A stretch of 64,000 bases of DNA from DATFVA01 sp963743325. Lineage in GTDB: Bacteria; Bacteroidota; Ignavibacteria; Ignavibacteriales; Ignavibacteriaceae. The stretch spans positions 372,001-436,000 of the forward strand of contig CAVUOZ010000004.1 of assembly GCA_963743325.1 (NCBI GenBank). The letters run 5' to 3'. How positions within the stretch are numbered: position 1 is the first letter of the stretch; every line of letters begins with the position of its first letter. Position numbers and translations under genes: made by a program. Under the pieces are notes generated by a model that was not told the origin of the DNA, made no database searches, and saw only the letters and a program-made list of their open reading frames with translations. Shown here one piece after another: positions 32,143 to 42,292 of this stretch.

Positions 32143-33515
32143 TTACCTTCCGTTTTCCCTTATTTTCTGAAGCCTTCTCTGTAGGGTTCTCTCACTCACA
32201 CCTAAAATTAAAGCAGCCCTTTGGACATTTCCTTCTGTATGCTTCATAATCAGAAGAATATGATTTTTTATTGCGTCATCAATAGAGATAAGATTGTTTT
32301 CCGACGGCACATATTGTTCTTCCCGATTATAGCCATCCGGAATATCTATTTCAGTAATCAGTTCATTATCTTTTGTCTTCGCAACAGCGTTTAATACCAG
32401 GTTTTCAAGTTCTCTTATATTACCTGGAAACGAGTAGATTTTAAGTTTATTTAAAACCTTTACACTAAATCCTTTTGCTTTTTTATTATACGTCTTATTC
32501 CCCATCTCAAGAAAATGTTTTGAAAGTATTATGATATCCTCTCCCCGGTCTCTTAAAGGAGGAAGTTTTATATATCCACGGTTCAATCGGTAGTAAAGAT
32601 CAGCACGGAATTCTTTATCATTAACTGCCTCGAGAAGATCCCTATTTGTCGCTGTTATAATCCTTATGTCAAGTTTTAAGGGTTTGGTGCTGCCGATCCT
32701 GTATATTTCGTTATATTGAATTGCTCTGAGTAATTTTCCCTGTAATTCTTTAGGCATTTCTCCGATTTCATCGAGAAAAATAGTCCCGCCGTTAGCGGCT
32801 TCGAAATAACCCATCCTTTCACTGGTTGCACCTGTAAATGACCCGCGCTCATGCCCGAAAAGCTCGCTCTCAAAAAGAGTTGGAGAAATAGATGCAAGGT
32901 TTACAGTAACCAGCGGTTTATTTTTTCTTGGTGATAACTGGTGAATTTTTCTGGCAATTAGATCTTTGCCCGTTCCTGTTTCGCCCGTGATAAGGACAGT
33001 CTCATTTGTCGGTGCAAATATTTCTATGAGCTCGAAGACTTTTAAAATAGCAGGTGAATCTGTGATAATTTCTTTAAATTTATTATTTGATCCTTCAGAC
33101 CGGTCAACTCCTTTTCGCAGTGTATCCCGCTCTTTTTCAAGCAGTTTTTGTTCAAGTGCTCTTTTGATTGTTAAGGATAATCTGTCGATTTCCGGAGGTT
33201 TGATAATAAATTCATATGCTCCTAGTTTTATTGCCTTAAGTGCAATTTGCACATCATCTACACCGGTTATCATTATAAAAGGGATCTGCGGATACTGCGG
33301 TATTAAATTCTCGAGAAGCTCAAGACCATTCATCCCCGGCATATAAACATCAAGAAGAATTATATCGACCTGTTCATTTCTCAGAGATATGTATCGACTT
33401 TAAGAGGATCTGATTCTATGATAACGTTTTGATATCCCTCCTCCTGGAGCAGAGATTTCATTAGTTCAAGATAATTCTTTTCATCATCAACAATTAAAAT
33501 TGAGGCGTTTTTCAA
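32143..33515 (-). pseudogene. sigma-54-dependent response regulator, frameshifted in the receiver domain
   Basis: A TTG at 33515 with GGAG six bases upstream starts a normal receiver (ASILIVDDEKNYLELMKSLLQ) that hits TGA at 33381. One frame over, LRNEQVDIILLDVYMPGMNG and the rest continue intact to 32143. A single-base deletion near 33381-33402 explains both. The downstream part has the phosphoacceptor Asp, AAA+ domain (GETGTGKDL, GHERGSFTGA for sigma-54 contact, FLDEIGEM) and a Fis-type HTH (NVQRAALILGVSERTLQRRLQK). If real, the receiver is split and regulation is lost, though an internal start at MPGMNG could give a truncated activator. A sequencing error is the main alternative. Confidence 0.75.
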
Positions 33516-33698
33516 TAAGACTCCAGGTTGTATTCGCTAATAATTATGAATATTAACATAAAAGAATTAAAGCATTAAATTCAATTCCTGGAAATAATAT
33601 AACCAATTTTATGCCACTCGGAATAGTGAGTATATTTTCATCAATTTTCGTATTTTAATCCTCTGATTTTACATTAAATTGAATTAAAGGTTAATATC

Positions 33699-35960
33699 AT
33701 GGCTGCAAATATTGAAATGATCAGGAAAGTTTATTCGGAGTACCGGAATAAAATTGAAGCTGTTAGAAAAGTTTTAAACCGACCTATGACTTATGCTGAA
33801 AAGATTCTATACTCGCACTTATGGGAAACACCCGGCAAGGAATTAAAAAGAGGAAAAGATTATGCGGAGCTTTCTCCTGACCGGGTTGCAATGCAGGATG
33901 CTACGGCGCAGATGGCTCTGCTTCAGTTTATGTCAGCGGGAAGGAAAACTACCGCTGTACCTTCCACTGTTCATTGCGATCACCTTATCCAGGCACAGGT
34001 CGGGGCAAAAGATGATTTGCTTAGAGCAACTGAAGAAAATAAAGAAGTTTACGATTTTCTCGAAAGTATCTCCCGGAAATATGGAATAGGTTTCTGGAAG
34101 CCCGGAGCAGGAATTATTCACCAGGTTATTTTGGAAAATTATGCTTTCCCCGGCGGGATGATGATTGGTACGGATTCACATACTCCAAACGCAGGCGGGC
34201 TTGGAATGATAGCAATAGGAGTCGGAGGTGCAGATGCAGTTGATGTAATGGCAGGGATGCCCTGGGAATTAAAATGGCCAAGGTTAATAGGTGTGAAATT
34301 AACAGGTAAGATGAATGGCTGGGCGTCAGCTAAGGATGTTATTCTTAAACTGTCGGGAATTCTTACTGTGAAAGGGGGAACGGGTGCGATCGTAGAATAC
34401 TTTGGAGAAGGAACTACAAGTATATCCTGTACCGGTAAAGGTACTATCTGTAATATGGGTGCTGAAATAGGAGCAACAACATCAGTATTTCCATTTGATG
34501 AAAAAATGGCTGCTTATCTTCGTATTACAGACCGTGCAGATGTAACAGCCCTTGCTGAAGGTCTTGCAGATGTGCTTAGTGCCGATGAAGATGTAATTAA
34601 GAATCCCGGAAAGTATTACGACCAGGTTATTGAAATAAATCTTAATGAGCTTGAACCTCATTTGAACGGGCCGTTTACCCCTGATAAAGCATGGCCTATT
34701 TCTAAAATGAAACAGGCAGTTAAAGATAATGGTTATCCTGAAAAAATCAGCGTAGCCCTGATAGGAAGCTGTACAAACTCAAGTTATGAGGATATTGACC
34801 GTGCAGCAAGCATTGCACGGCAGGCTATTGATAAAGGTTTAAAAACAAAATCACAGTTTACAATTACTCCAGGTTCAGAACAGGTTAGATCCACGATAGA
34901 AAGGGATGGTCAGTTGAAAACATTAGAGGAATTTGGCGGTCTTATTCTCGCGAATGCCTGCGGTCCCTGTATAGGAATGTGGAAAAGAATGGATATAAAA
35001 ACCGGTGAGAAGAATACTATCGTGACTTCGTTCAACAGAAATTTTGCAAAGAGAAATGACGGCAATCCTGAAACACTTGCTTTTGTTGCAAGTCCTGAAT
35101 TAACTACTGCACTCGCTATTGCCGGAAAGCTCACATTTAATCCTATGACCGATGAAATAGAGAACGAAAAAGGTCAGAAAGTAAAACTTGACCCACCGGT
35201 TGGGCAGGAATTACCACCAAGAGGATTTAAAAAAGGAGAGGATGGATTTATTGCTCCCTCAAAAGATGGAAGCAAAGTTGAGGTTAAGGTTGATCCTGGA
35301 AGTGAGAGACTGCAGCTTCTTAAACCCTTTGAACCATGGAATGGAAGAGATCTCGAAGATTTACCTGTCTTATTGAAGGCAAAAGGGAAATGTACAACAG
35401 ATCATATTTCCATGGCAGGTCCATGGTTAAGGTTCAGAGGGCATCTTGATAATATATCGAACAATATGTTTATCGGCGCAATCAATGCATATACCGGTGA
35501 TGCCGGTAAAGTAAAAAATATATTTACCGGTGAATATAAATCTGTTCCTGAAGTCGCAAGGGAGTATAAAGCTAAAGGAATAAACTGGGTTGTCGTAGGT
35601 GATGAAAATTATGGAGAAGGCTCCAGTCGTGAACACGCAGCTATGGAACCAAGGTTTCTTGGCGGCAGAGCGATAATCGTAAAAAGCTTCGCCAGGATTC
35701 ACGAAACAAATCTGAAGAAGCAGGGAATGCTGCCCCTTACTTTTGCAAATCCTTCCGATTACGATAAGTTTAAGGAAGGCGATAAAGTCAGTATTCTTGG
35801 GTTAAAAGATTTAGCTCCGGAAAAACAATTAAAGCTGAAGATAAAACACAACGATGGTTCTTCAGATGAAATTATGCTTAACCACACTCTGAATGATGCC
35901 CAGATAAAATGGTTTAGGGCCGGCAGCGCATTAAATTTAATAGCACAAATGAATAAATAA
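33699..35960 (+). CDS. aconitate hydratase (mitochondrial-type)
   Basis: A 753-residue aconitase interconverting citrate and isocitrate in the TCA cycle. The three [4Fe-4S] ligands are Cys358 (IGSCTNSSYED), Cys421 and Cys424 (NACGPCIG), the same positions as in pig-heart aconitase. HCDHLIQAQVG and GDENYGEGSSREHAAMEPR are substrate-site segments, the last carrying the catalytic Ser region of the swivel domain. Length and motifs match the mitochondrial AcnA-type of about 750-780 residues, not IRP-like AcnA or AcnB. AAAGG precedes the ATG. It depends on Fe-S assembly such as the suf operon in this window. Confidence 0.96.
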   Translation: MAANIEMIRKVYSEYRNKIEAVRKVLNRPMTYAEKILYSHLWETPGKELKRGKDYAELSPDRVAMQDATAQMALLQFMSAGRKTTAVPSTVHCDHLIQAQVGAKDDLLRATEENKEVYDFLESISRKYGIGFWKPGAGIIHQVILENYAFPGGMMIGTDSHTPNAGGLGMIAIGVGGADAVDVMAGMPWELKWPRLIGVKLTGKMNGWASAKDVILKLSGILTVKGGTGAIVEYFGEGTTSISCTGKGTICNMGAEIGATTSVFPFDEKMAAYLRITDRADVTALAEGLADVLSADEDVIKNPGKYYDQVIEINLNELEPHLNGPFTPDKAWPISKMKQAVKDNGYPEKISVALIGSCTNSSYEDIDRAASIARQAIDKGLKTKSQFTITPGSEQVRSTIERDGQLKTLEEFGGLILANACGPCIGMWKRMDIKTGEKNTIVTSFNRNFAKRNDGNPETLAFVASPELTTALAIAGKLTFNPMTDEIENEKGQKVKLDPPVGQELPPRGFKKGEDGFIAPSKDGSKVEVKVDPGSERLQLLKPFEPWNGRDLEDLPVLLKAKGKCTTDHISMAGPWLRFRGHLDNISNNMFIGAINAYTGDAGKVKNIFTGEYKSVPEVAREYKAKGINWVVVGDENYGEGSSREHAAMEPRFLGGRAIIVKSFARIHETNLKKQGMLPLTFANPSDYDKFKEGDKVSILGLKDLAPEKQLKLKIKHNDGSSDEIMLNHTLNDAQIKWFRAGSALNLIAQMNK

Positions 35961-35985
35961 TATATTAACAGCTGTTCTTTCTGTT

Positions 35986-36013
35986 AAGGGAACATATTCT
36001 GTTCCCTTTTTAT
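35986..36013 (+). terminator. rho-independent terminator of the aconitase gene
   Basis: Stem aagggaaca / tgttccctt with five-base loop, then a T-rich tail, 26 bases after the aconitase stop. Confidence 0.85.
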
Positions 36014-36075
36014 TACTGATATGGTGTACTTGAGGTTATGTTGAATTTGTTCGTTTTCAAACATATTTCTTAATA

Positions 36076-38178
36076 ATGATATTTCTGAATCCTGCCGTTC
36101 TATTCGGCTTATTAGCAGCGAGTATTCCGGTACTGATTCATCTTTTAAATCTTAAAAAATTAAAGAAGATTGAATTCAGCACTCTCTCCTTTTTAAAAGA
36201 ACTTCAAAAAAACAAAATCAGGAAATTGAAGCTTAAACAATGGCTTCTCCTTGCATTGCGGGTTTTAATTATACTCTTTCTTGTAACTGCGTTTGCCCGT
36301 CCTACCTTAAAAGGAGTTGCCCTTGGCGGTACAACTTCCGCCGCTAAGACAACTGCGGTCTTCATCCTGGATAACACGTTTAGTATGTCTGTGGTGGATG
36401 CAGATGGTTCTTATTTCAACCAGGCAAAACAAACAATAATCGATTTGCTTAAAAATCTTCAGGAAGGAGATGAAGCCGCACTTGTGCTTGTCTCCGATCA
36501 GGGGAATGAGGAAATAAAGCCTACATTAAACCTGAGTGAATTTACTAAACAGGTTAAGGATGCAGATATCTCTTATTCAAGCGGGACAGTAAATCATGCT
36601 ATTATAAGAGCTGCTGAAACTTTAGCTGAGTCAAAAAATTTCAACAAAGAAATTTATCTTCTGTCGGATTTTCAAAAAGGTCGGCTCACTGAAGAAAAAT
36701 CACCTCCTGATTTAAGCAGATTATTGAATGATAAAATAAAGTTATACACATTTAACTATTCGGGTAAGGATATTTTTAATCTTGGCATCGATGACTTAAA
36801 TGTTAATACACAGATTTTTGAAAAGGATAAACCTGTAAACTTCAATTTGACGGTAACAAATTATTCTGATCAGCCGGCGGATAATACAGTGGTATCACTT
36901 TTTATTAACGGGGAAAGAAGTTCACAGCAAAGTATTTCGCTGTCTCCGGGTGAAAGCAAAGTCATATCCATGGATGCCGCTGCAAAATCAACCGGTTATA
37001 CAGATGCAGTTGCGGAACTGGAAGATGATGACATTGTTTATGATGATAAAAGATTTGCAAATTTTTATATACCGGATAAAATATCTGCGGCAATTTTCTA
37101 TGAAAATGAAAATGATATAAAATTTGTTGAAACAGCCTTAAGCCTTACCGGTGAATCGGGTACAATCAGACTGACAGAGAAAAACCTGAACCAGATTTCC
37201 TCGTTCGATCTTTCACAGTTTGATGTGGTAATAATTGATGGGGCAAAAAGTATTTCAAATATTGAAAGACTTAACTCTTATGTGGAAAATGGCGGGGGAC
37301 TCTTTCTTATGCCCGGGGAAAATATTGATTTGACTGATTTCTCCGATTTAACTTCGAAAACAGGCCTGCCAGATCCTGAAGGAACAGCAGGGAAACTTAA
37401 TGAAACCAATAACGCAGTTTCGTTTGATAATATTGAGTATGATCACCCGATATTCCGGAATATTTTTTCTGACGTTGAGAAAAAGAAGCTCGAGTCACCC
37501 GATGTTTATTTTCATTATAAAATTTCAAATAAAGGTAAAGGGACAAACATAATAACCCTTACAGACGGCACTTCGTTTCTCGGTGATTACAAAATCGGTA
37601 AAGGAAAGGTGCTTCTCTTAAATACATCTCCCGTATTAAGCTGGAGCAATTTTCCGTTAAAAAATATTTTTGCTCCCTTATTTCTTAAATCTGTCTTTTA
37701 TCTCGCTTCCAAAGACGTGCTTGAAAATGAATATTTTGCAGGAAACCCTGTGACTGTTACATTATCCGGTATTGCTCTCCCGCAGGTAAAAGTAGAAAGG
37801 CCGGATAAAACTGAAGAGTTCATAAACCTGGAAAAATCCGGCACCTTAAATTTTATTACTTATAACCGGACAAATACTGCAGGTAATTATAAATTCTATT
37901 CGGGGGAAAAAAACATCGCGGAGATTTCTGTTAATGCCAATCCCGAAGAATCTGTGGCAAAATATTTAAGTAATGAGGATTTTAAAAAATACTTGGATGA
38001 AATACATTTTAAGGGAAAACTCATATCAATATCAAAAAGTGAAAACCCTTCTGAAATTGTAATGCAGTCAAGATTTGGTTCCGAACTATGGAGATTGTTT
38101 TTAATTGCTGCTTTAATTACTGCTCTGGTCGAAATGGCGATTGCAAGAAGTGCTAAAAAAGATCTGGTGCAAACTTAA
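36076..38178 (+). CDS. BatA-like membrane protein with von Willebrand factor A domain
   Basis: A 700-residue protein. The N-terminal BatA segment (FLNPAVLFGLLAASIPVLIHLLNLKK, two helices to about residue 78) is followed by a vWA-like domain whose metal site reads LDNTFSMSV, a variant of DxSxS. The middle has beta-sandwich text (NFNLTVTNYSDQPADNTVVSLFING) and a GATase-like region (FDVVIIDGAKSISNIERLNSYVENGGGLFLMPG). A single C-terminal helix (LWRLFLIAALITALVEMAIA) closes it. Bat/aerotolerance proteins usually sit with MoxR ATPases; none is adjacent, but related DUF4159 and DUF4175 genes lie 8 kb away. No ribosome site is obvious. Confidence 0.85.
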   Translation: MIFLNPAVLFGLLAASIPVLIHLLNLKKLKKIEFSTLSFLKELQKNKIRKLKLKQWLLLALRVLIILFLVTAFARPTLKGVALGGTTSAAKTTAVFILDNTFSMSVVDADGSYFNQAKQTIIDLLKNLQEGDEAALVLVSDQGNEEIKPTLNLSEFTKQVKDADISYSSGTVNHAIIRAAETLAESKNFNKEIYLLSDFQKGRLTEEKSPPDLSRLLNDKIKLYTFNYSGKDIFNLGIDDLNVNTQIFEKDKPVNFNLTVTNYSDQPADNTVVSLFINGERSSQQSISLSPGESKVISMDAAAKSTGYTDAVAELEDDDIVYDDKRFANFYIPDKISAAIFYENENDIKFVETALSLTGESGTIRLTEKNLNQISSFDLSQFDVVIIDGAKSISNIERLNSYVENGGGLFLMPGENIDLTDFSDLTSKTGLPDPEGTAGKLNETNNAVSFDNIEYDHPIFRNIFSDVEKKKLESPDVYFHYKISNKGKGTNIITLTDGTSFLGDYKIGKGKVLLLNTSPVLSWSNFPLKNIFAPLFLKSVFYLASKDVLENEYFAGNPVTVTLSGIALPQVKVERPDKTEEFINLEKSGTLNFITYNRTNTAGNYKFYSGEKNIAEISVNANPEESVAKYLSNEDFKKYLDEIHFKGKLISISKSENPSEIVMQSRFGSELWRLFLIAALITALVEMAIARSAKKDLVQT

Positions 38179-38191
38179 TACTAATCTTTAA

Positions 38192-38788
38192 TCAAATTCT
38201 GAAAAGTAACCCCAGTTTTAATATCAGTGAATTAAAATTCAACTTCTCCTGACTTAAAATTTTATCAGAGTATCCATCCATAATTATATAATCAGCCGGT
38301 TGATTAAATGTTTGTGTCACCTCAACTATAAAATTTATAGGTGTTTCAGCCGAAAATTTAACTCCCGCTGTAAGTTCAAAAGAGATATTGTTCTTGACAT
38401 TACCAACCAGACGAAGAGTACCATCATATAAAAGGGATTCATTACCATTTTTAGTAAAACTATTGGAATTATAATATATACCTGCTCCTAAATATGGTTC
38501 AATTGCCCATACAAAGGGATAAAACTCAATTGATGGCCCGATGCTGAAGTTAGTATAAGTATAACCTGCTGAAAATCCTTCACTGGTCAATTCAGCCAGG
38601 TAAAACCTGGCATTTGTACGGACAGAAATTGGTAAATACTTAAATGAATAATCGGCAATTAAAGCAGGACCAACCTGGTAATTCAGATACTTGTTACCAG
38701 TCAGAAAATCTCCTGTAAATCCAAGCTTAAAATCCTGTGCATTTAGAAGAATTGAAGATAAATAAATAATCAAAAGCATTTTTTTCAT
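38192..38788 (-). CDS. predicted outer-membrane beta-barrel protein
   Basis: A 198-residue protein with a Sec signal (MKKMLLIIYLSSILLNAQ) and alternating hydrophobic/aromatic strands (KYLNYQVGPALIADYSF, SVRTNARFYLAEL, FSIGPSIEFYPF, IEPYLGAGIYY) ending FNSLILKLGLLFRI, whose final strand suits BAM recognition. It looks like an eight-stranded porin-family barrel (OmpW/opacity-like). A very strong GGAGGGG site precedes the ATG. The substrate is unknown. Confidence 0.75.
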   Translation of the reverse strand: MKKMLLIIYLSSILLNAQDFKLGFTGDFLTGNKYLNYQVGPALIADYSFKYLPISVRTNARFYLAELTSEGFSAGYTYTNFSIGPSIEFYPFVWAIEPYLGAGIYYNSNSFTKNGNESLLYDGTLRLVGNVKNNISFELTAGVKFSAETPINFIVEVTQTFNQPADYIIMDGYSDKILSQEKLNFNSLILKLGLLFRI

Positions 38789-38818
38789 TTTTATTCCCCT
38801 CCGACGGGAGATGATTTC

Positions 38819-38902
38819 TCATTTTTTAAGACTTAGCAGAATTGCAATTCCCATAATAAAAATGTAAAAAATAGTTGTGAAGTATTTAAAGTCTTTCTTC
38901 AT
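38819..38902 (-). CDS. possible 27-residue membrane peptide
   Basis: A frame reading MKKDFKYFTTIFYIFIMGIAILLSLKK: two lysines, one hydrophobic segment, two lysines. It lies 30 bases upstream of the beta-barrel gene on the same strand, so it would be its leader or a separate small peptide. No ribosome site is seen. Charge pattern and context are suggestive only. Confidence 0.3.
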   Translation of the reverse strand: MKKDFKYFTTIFYIFIMGIAILLSLKK

Positions 38903-39050
38903 AAGCAACCATTTTTATCTAACTAATCTTAATGAATTGTATCAAAATATCAATTATTCTTTTAGAATGAGCTTAAGTGATTAATTAAATCATTGGATAT
39001 TTAACCGGATTTTTTTTATTTATTGCGCAACCCTTGAAAAAAATAAGTGA

Positions 39051-40316
39051 ATGATAGAAATATCCGGAAAGACATACGAAAGAGCTATATTAGCAGCACT
39101 GGATACGAAAAATACCAGTAGAGAAATTGTAGAAGAACATCTTTCAGAGCTTGAGGAACTTGCATTAACAGCAGGTGCGGAAACTATATTGAAACTGATT
39201 CAGGATCGCACTTCGATGGACTCCGCATTCTACATAGGCAAGGGGAAGGCCGAAGAATTAGCTTATCTGGTTGAACAGAATGAAATCGACCTTGTCATAT
39301 TTGATGATGATCTCACTCCAGTGCAGGTCAGAAATCTCGAAAAGCTTGTAGATAAAAAGATTATTGACAGGAGCGGATTAATACTTGATATATTTGCCTC
39401 ACGCGCAAAAACCAATGAAGCAAAGACCCAGGTTGAACTTGCACAGCTTCAATATATGCTGCCCAGGTTAACCAGGGCATGGACACATCTATCTAAACAG
39501 TACGGAGGAATCGGAACAAAAGGTCCCGGTGAAACACAGATAGAAACTGACAGAAGAATCATAAGAGACAGGATAAGTCATCTTAAAGAAAAATTAAAGA
39601 GAATAGAAAAACAGAGAGATACACAAAGCCAGCAGAGGAAAGATTTAATAAGGATTACTCTCGTTGGATATACAAATGTCGGTAAGTCAACCCTCTTTAA
39701 TTTATTAACCAATGCTGATGTATTTGCTGAGGACAAACTCTTTGCGACTCTTGATTCAACCACCCGAACACTCGATTTCGGCAAAAAAGAAAAATTGCTT
39801 ATTTCGGATACAGTGGGATTTATACGGAAACTTCCTCCCAACCTGGTGGCTTCATTTAAGAGCACTTTAAATGAAGTCCGGGATGCTGATATAATCATTC
39901 ATGTAATTGATATTACACATCCATACTTTGAGGACCAGGTTGCCGTTGTGGAAAATACCTTAAAAGAACTGGGAAGTGAAAACAAAACTCAAATTAAAGT
40001 ATTTAACAAAGTTGATAACCTGATTGACCGGCATAGAATCCCGTATGTAAAAAATAAATACCCTGATAGTGTAATTATATCGGCCCGGCGAGGAATAAAC
40101 ATTTCACAGCTTAAGGATAAACTTCTGGAAATCTCTGAGTCTGCTTATGTTGAAGAAAATATCGACCTTAATTTGAATGAATCAAAAAAAGCTGCTAAAA
40201 TACATACACTTGCAGAAGTATTATCAACCGAATATGATGATGAAAGGATCCACATTAAGTACAGAACAAACAGGGAAAATTCAGAAAAGATAAAAAAGAT
40301 GGTTTCGAAGATCTGA
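39051..40316 (+). CDS. hflX: HflX, ribosome-associated GTPase
   Basis: A 421-residue protein. The N-terminal HflX domain (AETILKLIQDRTSMDSAFYIGKGKAEEL), the glycine-rich linker (YGGIGTKGPGETQIETDRR), and a G domain with G1 GYTNVGKST (206-214), G3 DTVGFIRKLP and G4 NKVD are all present. HflX splits stalled 70S ribosomes after stress, using ATP/GTP, in the cytoplasm. No hfq neighbour is seen. The ribosome site is weak. Confidence 0.95.
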   Translation: MIEISGKTYERAILAALDTKNTSREIVEEHLSELEELALTAGAETILKLIQDRTSMDSAFYIGKGKAEELAYLVEQNEIDLVIFDDDLTPVQVRNLEKLVDKKIIDRSGLILDIFASRAKTNEAKTQVELAQLQYMLPRLTRAWTHLSKQYGGIGTKGPGETQIETDRRIIRDRISHLKEKLKRIEKQRDTQSQQRKDLIRITLVGYTNVGKSTLFNLLTNADVFAEDKLFATLDSTTRTLDFGKKEKLLISDTVGFIRKLPPNLVASFKSTLNEVRDADIIIHVIDITHPYFEDQVAVVENTLKELGSENKTQIKVFNKVDNLIDRHRIPYVKNKYPDSVIISARRGINISQLKDKLLEISESAYVEENIDLNLNESKKAAKIHTLAEVLSTEYDDERIHIKYRTNRENSEKIKKMVSKI

Positions 40317-40365
40317 GTTAATTTAAATCCTTCTGTGTTACTTCCTATTTCTCACGCTTAATTAC

Positions 40366-40373
40366 TAAATTTG
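40366..40373 (+). promoter_or_regulatory. possible -7 element (TAAATTTG) for the ammonia-lyase gene
   Basis: TAAATTTG fits TAnnTTTG, 34 bases before the start codon. The upstream TTG element is poor. Confidence 0.3.
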
Positions 40374-40406
40374 TAAACATCTTTTTATACATCTTAGGGA
40401 GAAACG

Positions 40407-41930
40407 ATGTCTATTGTAATAAATGGTTCGGGACTTACGATTGAAAAATTAGTAAGCATTGCTCGTCATAATGAAAAAGTAGAACTTCATCCTGACTCAC
40501 TCGCAAAAATAAAGGTCTGCCGTAAAATGCTTGAGGATAAACTCCAGGCGCGTGAGATAATGTACGGGACAAATACAGGTATCGGTGAATTTTCGGAAAT
40601 AGTATTAAATGACGATCAGGTAAAAGAATTTCAGAAATATTTAATTTATAATCATTCGGCAGGAATCGGAGATCCCGCCCCGGCTGAATATGTACGCGGG
40701 GCAATTGCCGGGAGAATAAATGTTCATGCACACGGCAACTCAGCATGCCGGCCTGAAGTAACTTTAACACTTGTTGAAATGCTGAATAAAGATGTTACGC
40801 CTGTTGTTTGCCAGAAAGGTTCTGTGGGTGCCTGCGGTGATCTGGCTCCGATGTCACAGGTTGCACTCCTAATGATGGGAGAAGGAGAGGCATATTACAA
40901 AGGAGAAAGACTTCCGGGTAAAACTGCTTTTGAAAAAGCCGGAATTAAAATCCCTGGTCTGCAGGCCCGTGACGGTCTTGCTGTAATCAACGGTTCAAAT
41001 CTTTTAACTTCGATGGGTGCAATCCACTTATACGATATAAACAGATGGCTCAAACAGGCAGAAATTGCTGCTTCAATGTCACTTGAAGCCTTACTTGCAA
41101 ATTTAAAGCCCTATGATGAGCGTCTTCATAAACTTCGTGGATTTTCGGGGGCAGTGCGAAGTGCCAATGCAATAATGAAATGCATTAAAGGAAGCGATCT
41201 CCAGACCGGGAAATTAAAGAGTAAAGTTCAGGATGCTTATTCAATGCGTTCCACGCCCCAGGTAATTGGTGCGGCACACGATGCAGTCGCATATGCTAAA
41301 TCACAGGTAGAAATCGAGTTGAATGGTGTTGGTGACAATCCTATTTTTATTCCTGAAGACAGGCTTACTTTAACCGGGGCAAATTTCCAGGGAACCCCTG
41401 TTTCACTTCCTATGGATATGGTGGGTGCTTCTGTTACAATGATTTCTGTTCTTTCGGAAAGAAGACTTAACAGGCTGCTTAATCCTGCATTGAGTGTGGG
41501 TCTTCCCTCATTTCTTACGAAAGGCGCCGGGATGTATTCGGGAATGATGCTGAGTCAATACACTGCGGATTCATTAATTGTTGAACAAAGAATTTTGTCA
41601 ACTCCTGCCTCTATTCAGTCTATTCCTGCGGCAGCCGACCAGGAGGATTTTGTTTCAATGGGAATGAATACATCAATTAAAAATGCTCAGATAATCGATA
41701 ATGCTTACGGTGTGCTTGGAATTGAATTTATGGCCGCCGCACAGGCGCTCGATTTCCGTGAGCATAATCCCGGAAAAGGAGTGGCAAAGGCAAAAGAGAT
41801 AATCAGAAAATACATTGATCATCTTGATATTGATCGTCCGCTTTATCCGGATCATACAAAGATGAAAGAAGTGGTTAAATCCTGCGAGATTCTGGAAGAA
41901 GTTGAAAAGGTAACCGGAAGCCTGGAATAA
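40407..41930 (+). CDS. hutH: histidine ammonia-lyase family enzyme with Ala-Cys-Gly triad
   Basis: A 507-residue MIO-family lyase. Residues known from Pseudomonas HAL fall at the same or nearly the same positions: Tyr53 (MYGTNTG), His83 (NHSAGIG), Asn195 (VINGSN), Gln275/Tyr278/Arg281 (QDAYSMR) and Glu413 (DQEDFVSMG). The triad that cyclises to MIO is Ala142-Cys143-Gly144 (GSVGACGDLAP) where Ala-Ser-Gly is normal. Histidine deamination to urocanate is the most likely reaction because the HAL-type His83 and Glu413 are kept, but ANFQGTPVSLPMDM differs from the usual HAL text, and no hutU, hutI or hutG lies nearby. GGGAG precedes the ATG. Confidence 0.85.
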   Translation: MSIVINGSGLTIEKLVSIARHNEKVELHPDSLAKIKVCRKMLEDKLQAREIMYGTNTGIGEFSEIVLNDDQVKEFQKYLIYNHSAGIGDPAPAEYVRGAIAGRINVHAHGNSACRPEVTLTLVEMLNKDVTPVVCQKGSVGACGDLAPMSQVALLMMGEGEAYYKGERLPGKTAFEKAGIKIPGLQARDGLAVINGSNLLTSMGAIHLYDINRWLKQAEIAASMSLEALLANLKPYDERLHKLRGFSGAVRSANAIMKCIKGSDLQTGKLKSKVQDAYSMRSTPQVIGAAHDAVAYAKSQVEIELNGVGDNPIFIPEDRLTLTGANFQGTPVSLPMDMVGASVTMISVLSERRLNRLLNPALSVGLPSFLTKGAGMYSGMMLSQYTADSLIVEQRILSTPASIQSIPAAADQEDFVSMGMNTSIKNAQIIDNAYGVLGIEFMAAAQALDFREHNPGKGVAKAKEIIRKYIDHLDIDRPLYPDHTKMKEVVKSCEILEEVEKVTGSLE

Positions 41931-41984
41931 ATATCTCACACAAACCTGCCCGCAGACAGGTCGCTAAGGTGCAGAGGGATTAGA

Positions 41985-42292
41985 ATGACTGAAAATGAAA
42001 TTTCCAAAATTGTCGTGGATTGCTGCTATAAAATCCATATTAACCTGGGGCCTGGTATATTAGAATCAGTATATGAGGAATTATTAAGTACTGAATTAAT
42101 TAAACGGGGTTTACGGAAATTGTTGAAGATAAGGTAATTCTTGAGTTAAAATCTATTGAAATTCTGACTCCTGTTCATTCAAAACAGCTGCTAACTTATT
42201 TAAGAATAAAAGGGATTAAATTGGGATTATTAATTAATTTCGATGATCCATTAATAAAAAATGGTATTCATAGGATCGTAAATAATCTTTAG
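41985..42292 (+). pseudogene. decayed GxxExxY-family gene
   Basis: Begins MTENEISKIVVDCCYKIHINLGPGILESVYEELL (GxxExxY motif GPGILESVY), then loses frame near 42115. The other frame resumes with VEDKVILELKSIE and QLLTYLRIKGIKLGLLINFDDPLIKNGIHRIVNNL. About 30 codons of the normal middle part are missing. GxxExxY proteins are PDDEXK-like nucleases of unclear role. Short inverted repeats (gcagagg at 41971, cctctgc at 42329) flank it. Confidence 0.8.
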
